64,000 nucleotides of DNA from Pseudobutyrivibrio sp. UBA1225 (GTDB lineage Bacteria > Bacillota > Clostridia > Lachnospirales > Lachnospiraceae). Of this stretch, positions 54,220 through 62,809 are shown piece by piece. The notes beneath the pieces are model-generated. The model saw only the letters and a list, made by a program, of their open reading frames with translations. It was not told the origin of the DNA and did no database searches. The stretch lies in assembly GCA_002309345.1 (NCBI GenBank), contig DBWZ01000091.1, forward strand, positions 107,428 to 171,427, written 5' to 3'. A program made the translations under genes and the position numbers. Position 1 is the stretch's first letter. The number at the start of each line of letters is the position of its first letter.

Positions 54220-55531
54220 AGAAAATATATTTTTGACAGTACTTGCAGTGGCATTGCCTACCATGCTAGAGCAAATCCTATCTGTATTGATGCAGTACGT
54301 GGATACGGCAATGGTCGGAAATATCGGACCTGAAGCCACAGCAGCTGTCTCAACATCTACAACCATCACATGGTTGATAGGTAGCATACCAGTAGCCTTT
54401 GGCGTTGGAGCTATGACTCTTATTTCTCAAGCTATTGGTGCAGGCGAACAGCATAAAATCAGTCAGGTTGCTAAGCTGAGTTTGGTCGTAGCCATAGGAG
54501 TGGGAATAATCGTTGAAGTAATCTGCTTGGTGTGTAGTCCCTTTGTGGCAAGCTGGATGGGGGCTGAGCCAGATGTTGCTCCTGCTGCTACCAGATACTT
54601 CTTTTGGATTTCAATCCCTATAGTTTTTAAATCAATAGATATTATATTGGCGGCTGCCATTCGTGCGACCAAGGATACTCGGACACCTATGTTTATAGGC
54701 GTCTTTGCGAACATTTTGAATGTTGTACTAGATTACATCTTTATCTATCCCATGAAGCTTGGCGTAGATGGTGCAGCTTACGCTACCTGCATATCTGCAG
54801 TAGTCGGCGGAGTGGGAATGTTTGTAGTATTTTGGCGCCATAAGGAGTTTGACTTATCAGGAAAGCTCTTTGATTTTGATAGACATATATGGAAGAGGAT
54901 GGAGAGATTATCTTTCCCAGTTTTATTGATAAACGTTGCATCCACAGCGGGATACGTAGTGTTTGCCGGGTTAGTGTCTCATATGGGAAAGGTGATATTT
55001 GCAGCCCACAGTATTGCTGTTGCTGCAGAAGAATTGTTCTATATAGGTGGATATGGTTTTAAATCATCGGCAAATACAATGGTAGGAATCACCTATGGTG
55101 AGCAAAATTATAAGAAATATCGAAAGGTCTGCACCAGCAGTATCATTGCAACAGTCTGTGTTATGACCTTAAGCGGAGTTCTGTTATATGTATTCGCTAA
55201 TCCGCTGATGTCTTTCTTTACAAAGGATGCTCAGGTAGTGGCACTTGGAACCAAGGTGTTAAAGATGGTGGCGTTCAACGAGCCATTCTTTGGACTTTAT
55301 ATTATTTCTGAGGGTATTTACTATGGACTGGGACGCACTAAATATCCGTTTGCCATAGAAAGCTGTGGTATGTGGCTAGTTAGAATTGTGCCAACCTATA
55401 TCGGACTGCATTTCTTTAATCAGGGATTGGCATACGTGTGGTGCTGCATGATAGCAGACAATGTGTTAAAAGCCATTTTCTTGACTGTGCCAATCAAGGG
55501 CTTGTGGCATAAATCAATAACAGATAGATAA
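54194..55531 (+). CDS. MATE family efflux transporter
   Basis: A 445-residue transporter with ~12 helices. 'ALPTMLEQILSVLMQYVDTAMVG' is the MATE opening (residues ~15-37), with 'PVAFGVGAMTLISQAIGAG' and 'FKSSANTMVGITYGEQNYKKY' later. It exports drugs or metabolites by cation antiport; the substrate is unknown. The start overlaps the J-domain gene; an ATG two codons later is an alternative. Its stop lies two bases from the convergent EamA stop, leaving no space for a terminator. Confidence 0.9.
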   Translation: MLMKKEQIKENIFLTVLAVALPTMLEQILSVLMQYVDTAMVGNIGPEATAAVSTSTTITWLIGSIPVAFGVGAMTLISQAIGAGEQHKISQVAKLSLVVAIGVGIIVEVICLVCSPFVASWMGAEPDVAPAATRYFFWISIPIVFKSIDIILAAAIRATKDTRTPMFIGVFANILNVVLDYIFIYPMKLGVDGAAYATCISAVVGGVGMFVVFWRHKEFDLSGKLFDFDRHIWKRMERLSFPVLLINVASTAGYVVFAGLVSHMGKVIFAAHSIAVAAEELFYIGGYGFKSSANTMVGITYGEQNYKKYRKVCTSSIIATVCVMTLSGVLLYVFANPLMSFFTKDAQVVALGTKVLKMVAFNEPFFGLYIISEGIYYGLGRTKYPFAIESCGMWLVRIVPTYIGLHFFNQGLAYVWCCMIADNVLKAIFLTVPIKGLWHKSITDR

Positions 55532-55533
55532 AT

Positions 55534-56397
55534 CTATTCAGATTTTAAATTTCTTCTCCAACGAACTATGGCTACGCCAATGATAATCGCATATCCGATA
55601 ATGCTGAGTACTACTGGAAGCTCACCAAAGAAGGCTATACCTAGAAGTGCAGCAAAGATAACCTGGGTATAATCGAAAACAGAGATTTCTTTTGCGGGCG
55701 CAAACTTGTAGGCAGTTGTAATTGAGAATTGCCCCAGTGAAGCTGATACGCCTGCCAAAAGCAAGAATAAAAGCTGCTTTGGGGACATAGGAGTAAACTG
55801 AGTTATCAAAAATGGCAGCGTCACTATGCATGAAAAAAGTGAAAATGACGCCACGATGACGGGCGTCTTGACACCTTTTTGGCCAAGCTTACGAACAAAT
55901 ACATAAGCTGTTCCGGCGCCAAAGCCTCCAAACAAACCGGCAAGTGCAGGAATTACCTGGCTGAATGCACCGGTTGGGCGGATGATAAATAGAGCTCCTA
56001 TAAAGGCTATTATTGTAGATACTATATCAAATCGATTTGGCACTTCTTTCAATATGAATATGGAAAGAATGATGGCAAAGAACGGTGATAGCTTGTTAAG
56101 CATGTTTGCATCTGCAATGCCAAGTCGATCTATAGCGTAAAAATTTGCAATTAAACCAGAGGTGCCAAAAGCACATCTCATAAACATATCAAGTCTATTG
56201 CCTTTACCAATGACATACTTTTCTTTGGATTTTATCATTACTCCAATCGCAACGAATAATGCAACGAAGTTTCTAAAGAAAGCCTTTTGCATTGTAGGCA
56301 AATCTCCAGAAATTCTAACAAAGAAAGTCATGAGCGAAAATCCAAATGCTGCAAGTAAGATAAAGGTGATACCCTTGATTTTGTCGTTAAATTTCAT
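55534..56397 (-). CDS. EamA/DMT family transporter
   Basis: A 287-residue transporter with two five-helix EamA repeats. 'LLAAFGFSLMTFFVRISGDLP' (in pieces: AAFGFSLMTFF) and 'PFFAIILSIFILKEVPNRFD' mark the first repeat, 'ITTAYKFAPAKEISVFDYTQVIFA' the second. Metabolite or amino-acid export is typical of the family. The start at 56397 is chosen for its AGGAGG site; the longer frame starts without one. Confidence 0.88.
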   Translation of the reverse strand: MKFNDKIKGITFILLAAFGFSLMTFFVRISGDLPTMQKAFFRNFVALFVAIGVMIKSKEKYVIGKGNRLDMFMRCAFGTSGLIANFYAIDRLGIADANMLNKLSPFFAIILSIFILKEVPNRFDIVSTIIAFIGALFIIRPTGAFSQVIPALAGLFGGFGAGTAYVFVRKLGQKGVKTPVIVASFSLFSCIVTLPFLITQFTPMSPKQLLFLLLAGVSASLGQFSITTAYKFAPAKEISVFDYTQVIFAALLGIAFFGELPVVLSIIGYAIIIGVAIVRWRRNLKSE

Positions 56398-56443
56398 AAG
56401 TGGCGCCTCCTGAAAAGAATTCGCCACTTATTATATCACAGTT

Positions 56444-58201
56444 TTATTCAGTTGGAGGTAGTTCTACCTTGAAGAAGCGAACATTTTCCGTAAGCTCTTC
56501 GGCAATCTTTTGTAAATCAACTGCTTGACTGACAACAACCTCCATATTTGTATCAAGCTGAGAAAGGTTTGCGCTTGTTTCTTCGGTAGAAGCAGCGTTC
56601 TCTTCAGAGATACTTGAGAGGGATTCGATAGAGGTAAGAATACTCTTTTTATCCTCATTTACTGAGTTAACCAAATCAACAATTTGCTTGGTTCCAACCT
56701 CGGTCTCCTGAAGAAGCACCAACATTTGCTCAAAGGATTCACTCATATTTTCAAGAGCAATTGCTTCGCTTTCGGTAGCTGCTTTGATGTCATCAGCTAG
56801 TTTCTTGTTGTTGTCGGAGTAGCTGGTGATTGTAGAAAGCATACCAGTGATTTCGCCTGCAAGAGTGTTGGTTTCTTCGGCAAGGTTTTTAATATTGTCA
56901 GCAACAACCGCAAAGCCTTTTCCGGCTTCGCCAGCTCTGGCTGCCTCAATAGAAGCGTTTAATGCAAGCAGGTTGGTCTGGTTGGAAATGTTGATGATAC
57001 CTTCTGCAGCAGCAGAAATCTGTGCTACAACATTTGCAGTTTCACCAACTGAATTTGCAACCTCACCTGCGATGGAGTCGGTTTGCTGATCTTGAATCTT
57101 GAGGTGTTCAAGCTGTTCTTTGATTTTGGTAGATTCGCTGTATACCCTGTGACCTTTGTCGAGGTTGTCGTTAGCAGAATCTATTACATTGTCAACTGAA
57201 TCGCCAATGCTTAAGGTAATGTCTGAAGCACCAGAAACATCTTGGGCCATTGCAGTTGCGCCTTCGGCGATATCATATACAGCAGAGTTTATGCTTGTTG
57301 TTGTAATCTGAGATGCTTCTATATTATCTTTGGCAAGCTCAGCCTTGTCGTTGACATCCTTAGCGTGATTGATGATTTTGACAAGGGCATTTCTTAGCTC
57401 ATGGCGCATAGATTCAAGTGATGTGCCAATAGATTCAAAATCACTAATGAAGGTTTTAGGATCAACCTTTGTAACAAAATCACCAGCAGAGATTCTGTTA
57501 ACTGCTTTTCTGATTTTCTTCATGTTTCTAGCAATGGCCATTAGTACGAGTATAGTGAAAGCTAAAAGTATTAAAGAAATAGCGCCAAATATGATGCCAT
57601 TTCGGACTAATGAAGCCTTGATTTCATCATCAGTTTTGACATTCTTAGCAACTGACCATTGTTCGACTATATAGTTCATATCACTGAGTGTCTGGCGGGC
57701 AGTATCGAAATCTTTAGCCCATACCTGAGCACTGGCAGGATTAGTATTAAAGGCATAATCTTTTTGCCATATAACAAAGACCTCATTGAATTGTTCGTAT
57801 AATGTGGCAAAGTTTTGTCCGCTTTCGGTGGTTACTTCTTGCCACAGATAATTACTTGTCTGAGCAAGCTCTGCCGCGTTACTAACCTTTTCCTGAACAG
57901 ATTTAACCTTTTCGTTAAAGGTATCATGATATCCCTCTAAAACCGCAGCGCTTGCGTGTTGACGGTATGCAATAATCTGCGTTCCTGAGAGTTGAGCCTG
58001 ATAGAAATCTCTATCGGCAGCAAGCAGTTCAGAGCTGATTACGTAGAGATTGTCGTAATAAATCTTTTTGGTCTGTTCTTTTACACTGAAAAGCTTGAAG
58101 TTGTTAAAAATGTTGCTCGCTATTAATGCAAGAATTAGAGGAATCGCGATTAGTAGTAATAATGCATTAAGAGTGATTTTAAAATTAGATCTTTGCGTCA
58201 T
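56444..58201 (-). CDS. Methyl-accepting chemotaxis protein with four-helix-bundle-like sensor
   Basis: A 585-residue chemoreceptor. A helix at ~residues 10-30 and another at ~190-210 enclose a helical extracytoplasmic sensor of ~160 residues without Cache motifs, rich in Ala, Gln and Tyr. A HAMP follows ('[20 protein letters not shown]'), then the signalling domain with the tip '[20 protein letters not shown]'. The start at 58201 is chosen because GAGGAGGC precedes it; the frame extends seven codons further without a good site. It stands alone on the minus strand, 46 bases from the EamA gene. Confidence 0.92.
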   Translation of the reverse strand: MTQRSNFKITLNALLLLIAIPLILALIASNIFNNFKLFSVKEQTKKIYYDNLYVISSELLAADRDFYQAQLSGTQIIAYRQHASAAVLEGYHDTFNEKVKSVQEKVSNAAELAQTSNYLWQEVTTESGQNFATLYEQFNEVFVIWQKDYAFNTNPASAQVWAKDFDTARQTLSDMNYIVEQWSVAKNVKTDDEIKASLVRNGIIFGAISLILLAFTILVLMAIARNMKKIRKAVNRISAGDFVTKVDPKTFISDFESIGTSLESMRHELRNALVKIINHAKDVNDKAELAKDNIEASQITTTSINSAVYDIAEGATAMAQDVSGASDITLSIGDSVDNVIDSANDNLDKGHRVYSESTKIKEQLEHLKIQDQQTDSIAGEVANSVGETANVVAQISAAAEGIINISNQTNLLALNASIEAARAGEAGKGFAVVADNIKNLAEETNTLAGEITGMLSTITSYSDNNKKLADDIKAATESEAIALENMSESFEQMLVLLQETEVGTKQIVDLVNSVNEDKKSILTSIESLSSISEENAASTEETSANLSQLDTNMEVVVSQAVDLQKIAEELTENVRFFKVELPPTE

Positions 58202-58379
58202 AGATATGAGCCTCCTCTCCACTATACTAAGTGGTAATTTAATTGTACTAAATTAATATAATAATATGCAATCATGCAAAAACACTGAAAATATAGCCTT
58301 CGTTTTATGCAGAAAAACGTTATAAATTAAGGAAATATTAGTCGAGTGTTACAAAAACAGAATTTTATAATAAAACATA

Positions 58380-58408
58380 TTGACATATAACGCAAGAGCT
58401 GATATTAT
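58380..58408 (+). promoter_or_regulatory. Consensus sigma-A promoter
   Basis: TTGACA and TATTAT at exactly 17-base spacing, 52 bases before the start codon at 58460; the best promoter match in the window. Confidence 0.85.
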
Positions 58409-58459
58409 ACTTTTGTTTGGGAAAAAAATAGTAGTAGTGCAAAGTTTTTGAGGTGTAGC

Positions 58460-58822
58460 ATGGAACTTAAAACACTTAACAAAGAATACAAATTATTAAG
58501 AGAAGAAGCCTGCGATAAATTTGTCAAATTATCTATGGTGGATCCAAAGATTAACATTGTTGAAGAATATTGGATTACATCCGATCACACTTTAGGCAAT
58601 GCTCATTCTTATTTCGATGATTATGAAATGGCTGTTGAATACGCTAAAAGTCGTGCAGATGTTAGAATTGATAGCAACAAAGATGGCCAGAAGCCATTTA
58701 TTATTTTGGTCAATGGCAAGGCAATCGATGCATACGGACAGTTAGAAGCATTCTTGAATGGTGAATTTAAGATTACAGCTGTCAATGTTATCGAGAGCAA
58801 TGTTAAGAAACTCTATTCTTAA
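58460..58822 (+). CDS. Hypothetical protein, 120 residues
   Basis: A 120-residue acidic cytoplasmic protein (MELKTLNKEYKLLREEACDKF...), with no membrane helix. 'WITSDHTLGNAHSYFDDYEM' and 'KPFIILVNGKAIDAYGQLEAFL' suggest a compact alpha/beta fold. It begins at an ATG behind AGGTG, downstream of a consensus promoter, and ends 22 bases before a strong terminator, so it is a single-gene unit that is probably well expressed. I do not recognise the family. Confidence 0.7.
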   Translation: MELKTLNKEYKLLREEACDKFVKLSMVDPKINIVEEYWITSDHTLGNAHSYFDDYEMAVEYAKSRADVRIDSNKDGQKPFIILVNGKAIDAYGQLEAFLNGEFKITAVNVIESNVKKLYS

Positions 58823-58835
58823 TAGGGGAGTTAAA

Positions 58836-59036
58836 ATGATAAAGGCTCATTGTACATGTGATATGTGCAATGAGCTTTTTTTGATTTCCGTTACTGATAA
58901 TATTGCAGTTAATCAAACGTGGAATTTTAGGTATAATGCAACGTCTTCTGCAAAATCAACGATACAAAATGTCAAGCTTTACATAAACTATCAATATGAT
59001 TTTCACGATACAAATTATGAGACATTTATTCGGTAA
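58836..59036 (+). CDS. Doubtful 66-residue open frame across a terminator
   Basis: An open frame with a good AGGGGAG site encodes MIKAHCTCDMCNEL..., but its first ~15 codons coincide exactly with the terminator hairpin at 58845-58882. The Cys-rich CTCDMC motif is simply the hairpin's translation. It may be a chance frame or an RBS used to couple translation with termination. Low confidence. Confidence 0.2.
   Translation: MIKAHCTCDMCNELFLISVTDNIAVNQTWNFRYNATSSAKSTIQNVKLYINYQYDFHDTNYETFIR
58845..58882 (+). terminator. Strong terminator after the 120-residue protein gene
   Basis: A 13-bp stem with one G-U pair (GCTCATTGTACAT pairing with ATGTGCAATGAGC), a 5-base loop and a run of seven T. Confidence 0.9.
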
Positions 59037-59063
59037 TTGGTAATTGTTTATAAGGAGTTCGAT

Positions 59064-60068
59064 ATGAATACAACGGTTCTAGCTAATGTACCAAATACTA
59101 GTAATATGAATACTATTAATTCAGATACAAATATCAATTGTATATTTGATGGTTTATCTGAAGAAGAACGAAAAACGCGAGAGATTCTTCAAGAGCATTA
59201 TAATAAGGTTTATCATGAAAATATGGCACATTCTAATCCAATTGCATGGATTGAAGCAAAGTATTGCGATTCAAATTCGCCATATTTTCGTAGAGAGATG
59301 TCTGAAGAACAGCGAAATATTGCTTATAGAAATGAAAAGCGCATGATTGAAACTGGTGGAAAGTATACGGCGGGGTTTGCTCGATTTGATTATGCGCTTC
59401 GCAAATATCCTGAATTGTATATTGGGCCTTCGAGTCAAACAGGGTATTCTCGTAATACTGACAAAATGAAATACCAAGAAAGATGTTCGATTAACGAACA
59501 GCTATTTACTTTACTCGGAGTTAGTGGGATTGAACTAAGTAGGAATGATAATATAAAGTTAACAATAGATCCGTATTCCTTTAATATTGAGATTAATGGT
59601 AACATTTCTAATGATAAGATAAGAATACTTGAAGAATTGCTAAATCGTAACAATAGCGGGAAAAATTTATGGACTCATGTTTGGAATTGCATGCATGATT
59701 CTTCTAATGAAATAATCAATATTCAAGGTAACACAAAAAAGCAGCAACAATTTGCGCTGTGGCATGAATTTTATAATACTACTGGATATGACATTAGAAA
59801 GGTAAAGCTTGTTGATAAAAAATACGTAATGCCTGACGGTACGGATATTCTTGAAATATTTAGAGAAAAAACAAACTCTGCCGTATTTGATTTATTTTCA
59901 ACAAGGTTTCATGAATTAGTGGAAAACGAATGGAATTATGCTGATGATTTAGAGCTTGAGATTGGATTTGATTCAACAGGATTATATGATATTGGTCAAA
60001 CAAATGGTTTTGGTATAAAACAGAGTGGTTGGATTACAAACACAGCAATATTCGATGCTAGAATTTAG
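59064..60068 (+). CDS. Hypothetical protein, 334 residues (possibly DUF4885-like)
   Basis: A 334-residue protein with an Asn/Thr-rich N terminus and a hydrophilic body, with no signal peptide or membrane helix. 'YCDSNSPYFRREMSEEQRNIAY' and 'LTIDPYSFNIEINGNISNDKI' resemble, from memory, the DUF4885 family of secreted or phase-variable-like proteins; I cannot verify this. The start at 59064 follows an AAGGAG site; an earlier TTG start lacks one. Codon use is A/T-richer than neighbours, and the gene abuts the tRNA/inverted-repeat region, so recent acquisition is possible. Confidence 0.55.
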   Translation: MNTTVLANVPNTSNMNTINSDTNINCIFDGLSEEERKTREILQEHYNKVYHENMAHSNPIAWIEAKYCDSNSPYFRREMSEEQRNIAYRNEKRMIETGGKYTAGFARFDYALRKYPELYIGPSSQTGYSRNTDKMKYQERCSINEQLFTLLGVSGIELSRNDNIKLTIDPYSFNIEINGNISNDKIRILEELLNRNNSGKNLWTHVWNCMHDSSNEIINIQGNTKKQQQFALWHEFYNTTGYDIRKVKLVDKKYVMPDGTDILEIFREKTNSAVFDLFSTRFHELVENEWNYADDLELEIGFDSTGLYDIGQTNGFGIKQSGWITNTAIFDARI

Positions 60069-60082
60069 TGTGGATTGTTGGT

Positions 60083-60289
60083 CGTCCCGTCTCGATCTTC
60101 ATCCGCGCGAGACGGGATTAAGGAAGCATCACGATTTTTCTTCGTAAACTTGAAAAATCCTTGCGGGAAGACGCAGCATTGAAATGTGCTTCGCACGGCT
60201 GCGCTCGAAATTCGTCTCGTCTCGATCTTCATCCGCGCGAGACGGGATTAAGGAAATATCACGATTTCTCTTCGTAAACTTGAAAAATC
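60083..60289. repeat. Two degenerate 77-bp direct repeats containing tRNA-Gly 3'-end copies
   Basis: 60083-60159 and 60213-60289 match at about 73 of 77 positions. Each contains the 13-mer GCGCGAGACGGGA, identical to the 3' end of the nearby tRNA-Gly gene (minus strand), and both begin with the motif CGTCYCGTCTCGWTCT, which occurs again at 60299. Confidence 0.8.
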
Positions 60290-60320
60290 GTGATAGGTCG
60301 TCCCGTCTCGTTCTGAAGTA

Positions 60321-60378
60321 CTCGATAAACAAAAACAGGAGACATCCTATCGGATATCTCCTGTTTTTATTTATCGAG
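60321..60378. terminator. Terminator of left tRNA-Gly gene
   Basis: A nearly perfect 27-bp stem with a 4-base loop; the A/T-rich middle gives T-runs on both strands. It overlaps the tRNA's last bases. Confidence 0.85.
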
Positions 60379-60449
60379 CGCGAGACGGGACTCGAACCCG
60401 CGACCCCCACCTTGGCAAGGTGGTGCTCCACCAACTGAGCCACTCGCGC
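60377..60449 (-). tRNA. tRNA-Gly (GCC)
   Basis: A 73-base cloverleaf on the minus strand: acceptor GCGCGAG/CTCGCGC with discriminator T, D arm GCTC/GAGC, anticodon stem CCACC/GGTGG with loop TTGCCAA (anticodon GCC), T arm GCGGG/CCCGT with loop TTCGAGT. CCA is not encoded. A second identical copy lies at 63606-63678 on the plus strand. Confidence 0.96.
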
Positions 60450-60750
60450 ATAGTGCCGGCTTTTTCGAGCTTGCGAAGAAAAAACGGTGCCAATCTCAGC
60501 CAACTCGGAAATGCGTTTTGAAAAATGCGAAGCATTTTTTGAAACAATTCTCAGCCAACTAGGAATCGGCTATAGTGCCAATCTCAGCCAACTAAATGTC
60601 ATCCTTGCTGACGACAATCGTTATTCTATAGGAAAGAATGTATCCTGTCAAGAAGTTTTGGTAGAAAAAATTCAAGTTTTCCATACCTGATATTAATTGT
60701 TTGAAAAACTAAAGAATGATAAACTTTATACAGGAGAAAAAAGGGGTAAA

Positions 60751-61488
60751 ATGATGGATAGAATTGGGCTTGAAGAAAACTTTATTCGAGTGGTAAACAA
60801 AGAGGGGAAGGCCAGCTTTGGCGGTAATCAAAATTGGTTTGCCGACGTTAAATGGCACAATATTCACGGACAGGGCTGTGGATTGATTGCGGCAGTTGAT
60901 ACATATCTGTACCTTTCTAATCATCGAAGTATTTCCAAAGAAGACTATCTAAATATTATCAACGACTATCTGTCTAAACGCTTTGTTATGAAGCTCTTTT
61001 TGCACGAATTCTCATTTTTAAAGAATAAGTCGATAGCTATAGGGATAGTTCCAAGACAAATTGTCCGCTTCTTGCGAAAGAAGTTAAAGAAAGAAGCTAG
61101 AGGCTACAAGTTCAAATGGAATGGGCGACATGGAACTCGTAAAATGTACGAAAAGATGAAATCCATGCTTGAGAAAAATGTCCCCGTGGTTTGGGGATTA
61201 TATTCATCAGGCAAATTTCTCAAGCTTTATAAGTTTAATCATATAAAGAATCAGTTTGTAGACAACTACCTTCTTTTAACAGATGGAAAGATGGGGCACA
61301 ACACTACAAATAGTCACTATATCACGGCTACAGCTATTATCGAAACTCCCACGGCAACTAAGCATCAGAGGATGGTGGAAATATCAAGCTGGGGAGATAG
61401 ATTTTATATAGATTTTGATGAGTATCTAGCATATGTAGGCGATTCAAAAATAAGTAAATATTGTTCTAATATTTTAATTTTGCGCTAA
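60751..61488 (+). CDS. Papain-like (C39-like) cysteine-peptidase fold protein
   Basis: A 245-residue protein. 'HGQGCGLIAAVDTYLYLSNH' resembles the catalytic Cys segment of C39-type papain-fold proteins, 'SHYITATAIIE' provides a catalytic His and 'ISSWGDRFYIDFDEYL' the usual SWG segment with an acidic residue. There is no signal peptide, so it may act inside the cell, unlike bacteriocin-processing C39 domains fused to ABC exporters. The start at 60751 is chosen because AAGGGG precedes it (the next ATG is also possible). It is the first gene of the cassette between the inverted repeats. Confidence 0.6.
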   Translation: MMDRIGLEENFIRVVNKEGKASFGGNQNWFADVKWHNIHGQGCGLIAAVDTYLYLSNHRSISKEDYLNIINDYLSKRFVMKLFLHEFSFLKNKSIAIGIVPRQIVRFLRKKLKKEARGYKFKWNGRHGTRKMYEKMKSMLEKNVPVVWGLYSSGKFLKLYKFNHIKNQFVDNYLLLTDGKMGHNTTNSHYITATAIIETPTATKHQRMVEISSWGDRFYIDFDEYLAYVGDSKISKYCSNILILR

Positions 61489-61506
61489 AAGGACTATAAT
61501 GCTAGA

Positions 61507-61545
61507 AGTTGTTACTATATTTTAGCAACAACTAATTTTGTAATT
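61507..61545 (+). terminator. Weak hairpin between cassette genes
   Basis: AGTTGTT pairs with AACAACT, followed by AATTTTGTAATTTT. A TATAAT-like box precedes it (61495-61500). Probably an attenuator or terminator of the first cassette gene. Confidence 0.35.
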
Positions 61546-61559
61546 TTAGGAAGACCGCT

Positions 61560-62792
61560 ATGAAAAAGAAAAAGCTTATAATCATTGTTTCAATAATTAT
61601 TATTGTGGCAGGAATGATTGCTGCTGGTACGATTTATTATTTTACGCAATCTGACTTGGTTTATAAGGAGGTCTATATTGAGGCAGGAGCCAATAAACCT
61701 GTCGTTGAAGAATTCCTGAAGCATGAGGCTCAAGGGGCAAAGTTTGCAAAAGGGTCAAACTTTGATACGAATAAGCCTGGCGATTACAAATTAAAGATTC
61801 AGTGGAAGATGCCTATCTTTGGCAAGCAGAATTACAGTACGGTTTTGCATGTGCAAGATACTGTTAAACCTAAGGTAGAGGCTGCAGTTGAATCCATCGA
61901 AATGTACACAACAGCCGATGTTCCGGCAGCAGCGGATTTTATAGAATCTGTCGAAGATGCTACTAATTGTACTATTGATTATGAAAAGAAGTACGATTTT
62001 TCAAAAGCAGGTTCATTTGATGTGAAAATACATGTGAAAGACGAAGGTGGAAATGAAACAAAGGTGGTAATTCCATGCACAGTTGTTGGCGATACCACAG
62101 CACCTGAAATCACCGGAGTGGAACCTCTTGTTATTGCACAGGGCGATGCCGTGACATACAAGAAAAATGTTAAAGTTACAGATGATAGAGACCCAAATCC
62201 AACCTTAGAAGTGGATAGTTCGCAGGTCAATGTTGATAAAAGAGGAATATACACTGTAAAGTATATTGCTAAGGATGCGGCAGGCAACAAATCCGAAAAG
62301 GAAACCACAGTCAGAATTGTATCTGCTAAAATAGCAGAAGCAACTGAAGAAAAAGTCAACGAACTGGCAGACCAGGTTATAGCCCAAATAATTACTCCAG
62401 GTATGGATCAAAAGGCACAGGCTAAAGCGGTCTTTAATTGGGTAGTAGACAACATCACTTATTCTGAAACGGCAGGCATCGACGACTTGTACTCAGCAGC
62501 CTACAAAGGTATGGCAGAACGAGTTGGTGATTGTACTGTCAAGCAGAGGACAGCGGAGGTACTGCTCAATCGTCTTGGAATCAAGAATATGGAAATCGAA
62601 AAGATTCGTGATACACGCGGTCACTACTGGTTGTTGATTGACGTCGGCGAGGGGTGGTATCACTATGATCCAAATCTTCAGTTGGATGGTACGCTGATTT
62701 TTTATTGGCATGACGCGGATCTGTGGGCGTACTCCAATGCACATAAAAACACCCACAATTATGATCCGAGCAAATACCCTACAATTCAATAG
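61560..62792 (+). CDS. Exported protein with Ig-like domains and a transglutaminase-like domain
   Basis: A 410-residue membrane-anchored protein (signal anchor at residues ~7-27). Residues ~40-270 contain tandem Ig-like/bacterial HYR-type domains ('DTVKPKVEAAVESI', 'DTTAPEITGVEPLVIAQGDAV', 'GTYTVKYIAKDAAGN'-like 'GIYTVKYIAKDAAGNKS'). The C-terminal part is a transglutaminase-like domain with Cys in 'GDCTVKQRTAEVLL', His in 'TRGHYWLLIDV' and Asp in 'WYHYDPNLQ'. Surface-protein or wall processing is suggested. It follows the papain-like gene and precedes a small lipoprotein in the cassette. Confidence 0.8.
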   Translation: MKKKKLIIIVSIIIIVAGMIAAGTIYYFTQSDLVYKEVYIEAGANKPVVEEFLKHEAQGAKFAKGSNFDTNKPGDYKLKIQWKMPIFGKQNYSTVLHVQDTVKPKVEAAVESIEMYTTADVPAAADFIESVEDATNCTIDYEKKYDFSKAGSFDVKIHVKDEGGNETKVVIPCTVVGDTTAPEITGVEPLVIAQGDAVTYKKNVKVTDDRDPNPTLEVDSSQVNVDKRGIYTVKYIAKDAAGNKSEKETTVRIVSAKIAEATEEKVNELADQVIAQIITPGMDQKAQAKAVFNWVVDNITYSETAGIDDLYSAAYKGMAERVGDCTVKQRTAEVLLNRLGIKNMEIEKIRDTRGHYWLLIDVGEGWYHYDPNLQLDGTLIFYWHDADLWAYSNAHKNTHNYDPSKYPTIQ

Positions 62793-62809
62793 TTTAGGAG
62801 GAATAATCA

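Larger units (their letters stand above)
60165..60630. repeat. Left arm of the tRNA-Gly inverted repeat
   Basis: Reverse complement of 63418-63804. The left arm carries an extra 86-base segment (60213-60298) flanked by the CGTCYCGTCTCGWTCT motif, and lacks 7 bases present on the right. It contains a full tRNA-Gly gene, a 27-bp terminator stem and three CTCAGCCAACT-type direct repeats (60487-60505, near 60550, 60575-60593). Confidence 0.85.

Noticed and set aside
60487..60593. Possible CRISPR-like repeats (CTCAGCCAACT)
   Set aside because: Only three copies, irregular spacing, and no cas genes.
60487..60690. Open frame of 67 codons starting at a GTG, with a twin on the minus strand at 63386-63568
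   Set aside because: Both lie within the inverted-repeat arms and share a peptide only because the DNA is repeated. They have no ribosome binding site and their ends differ.
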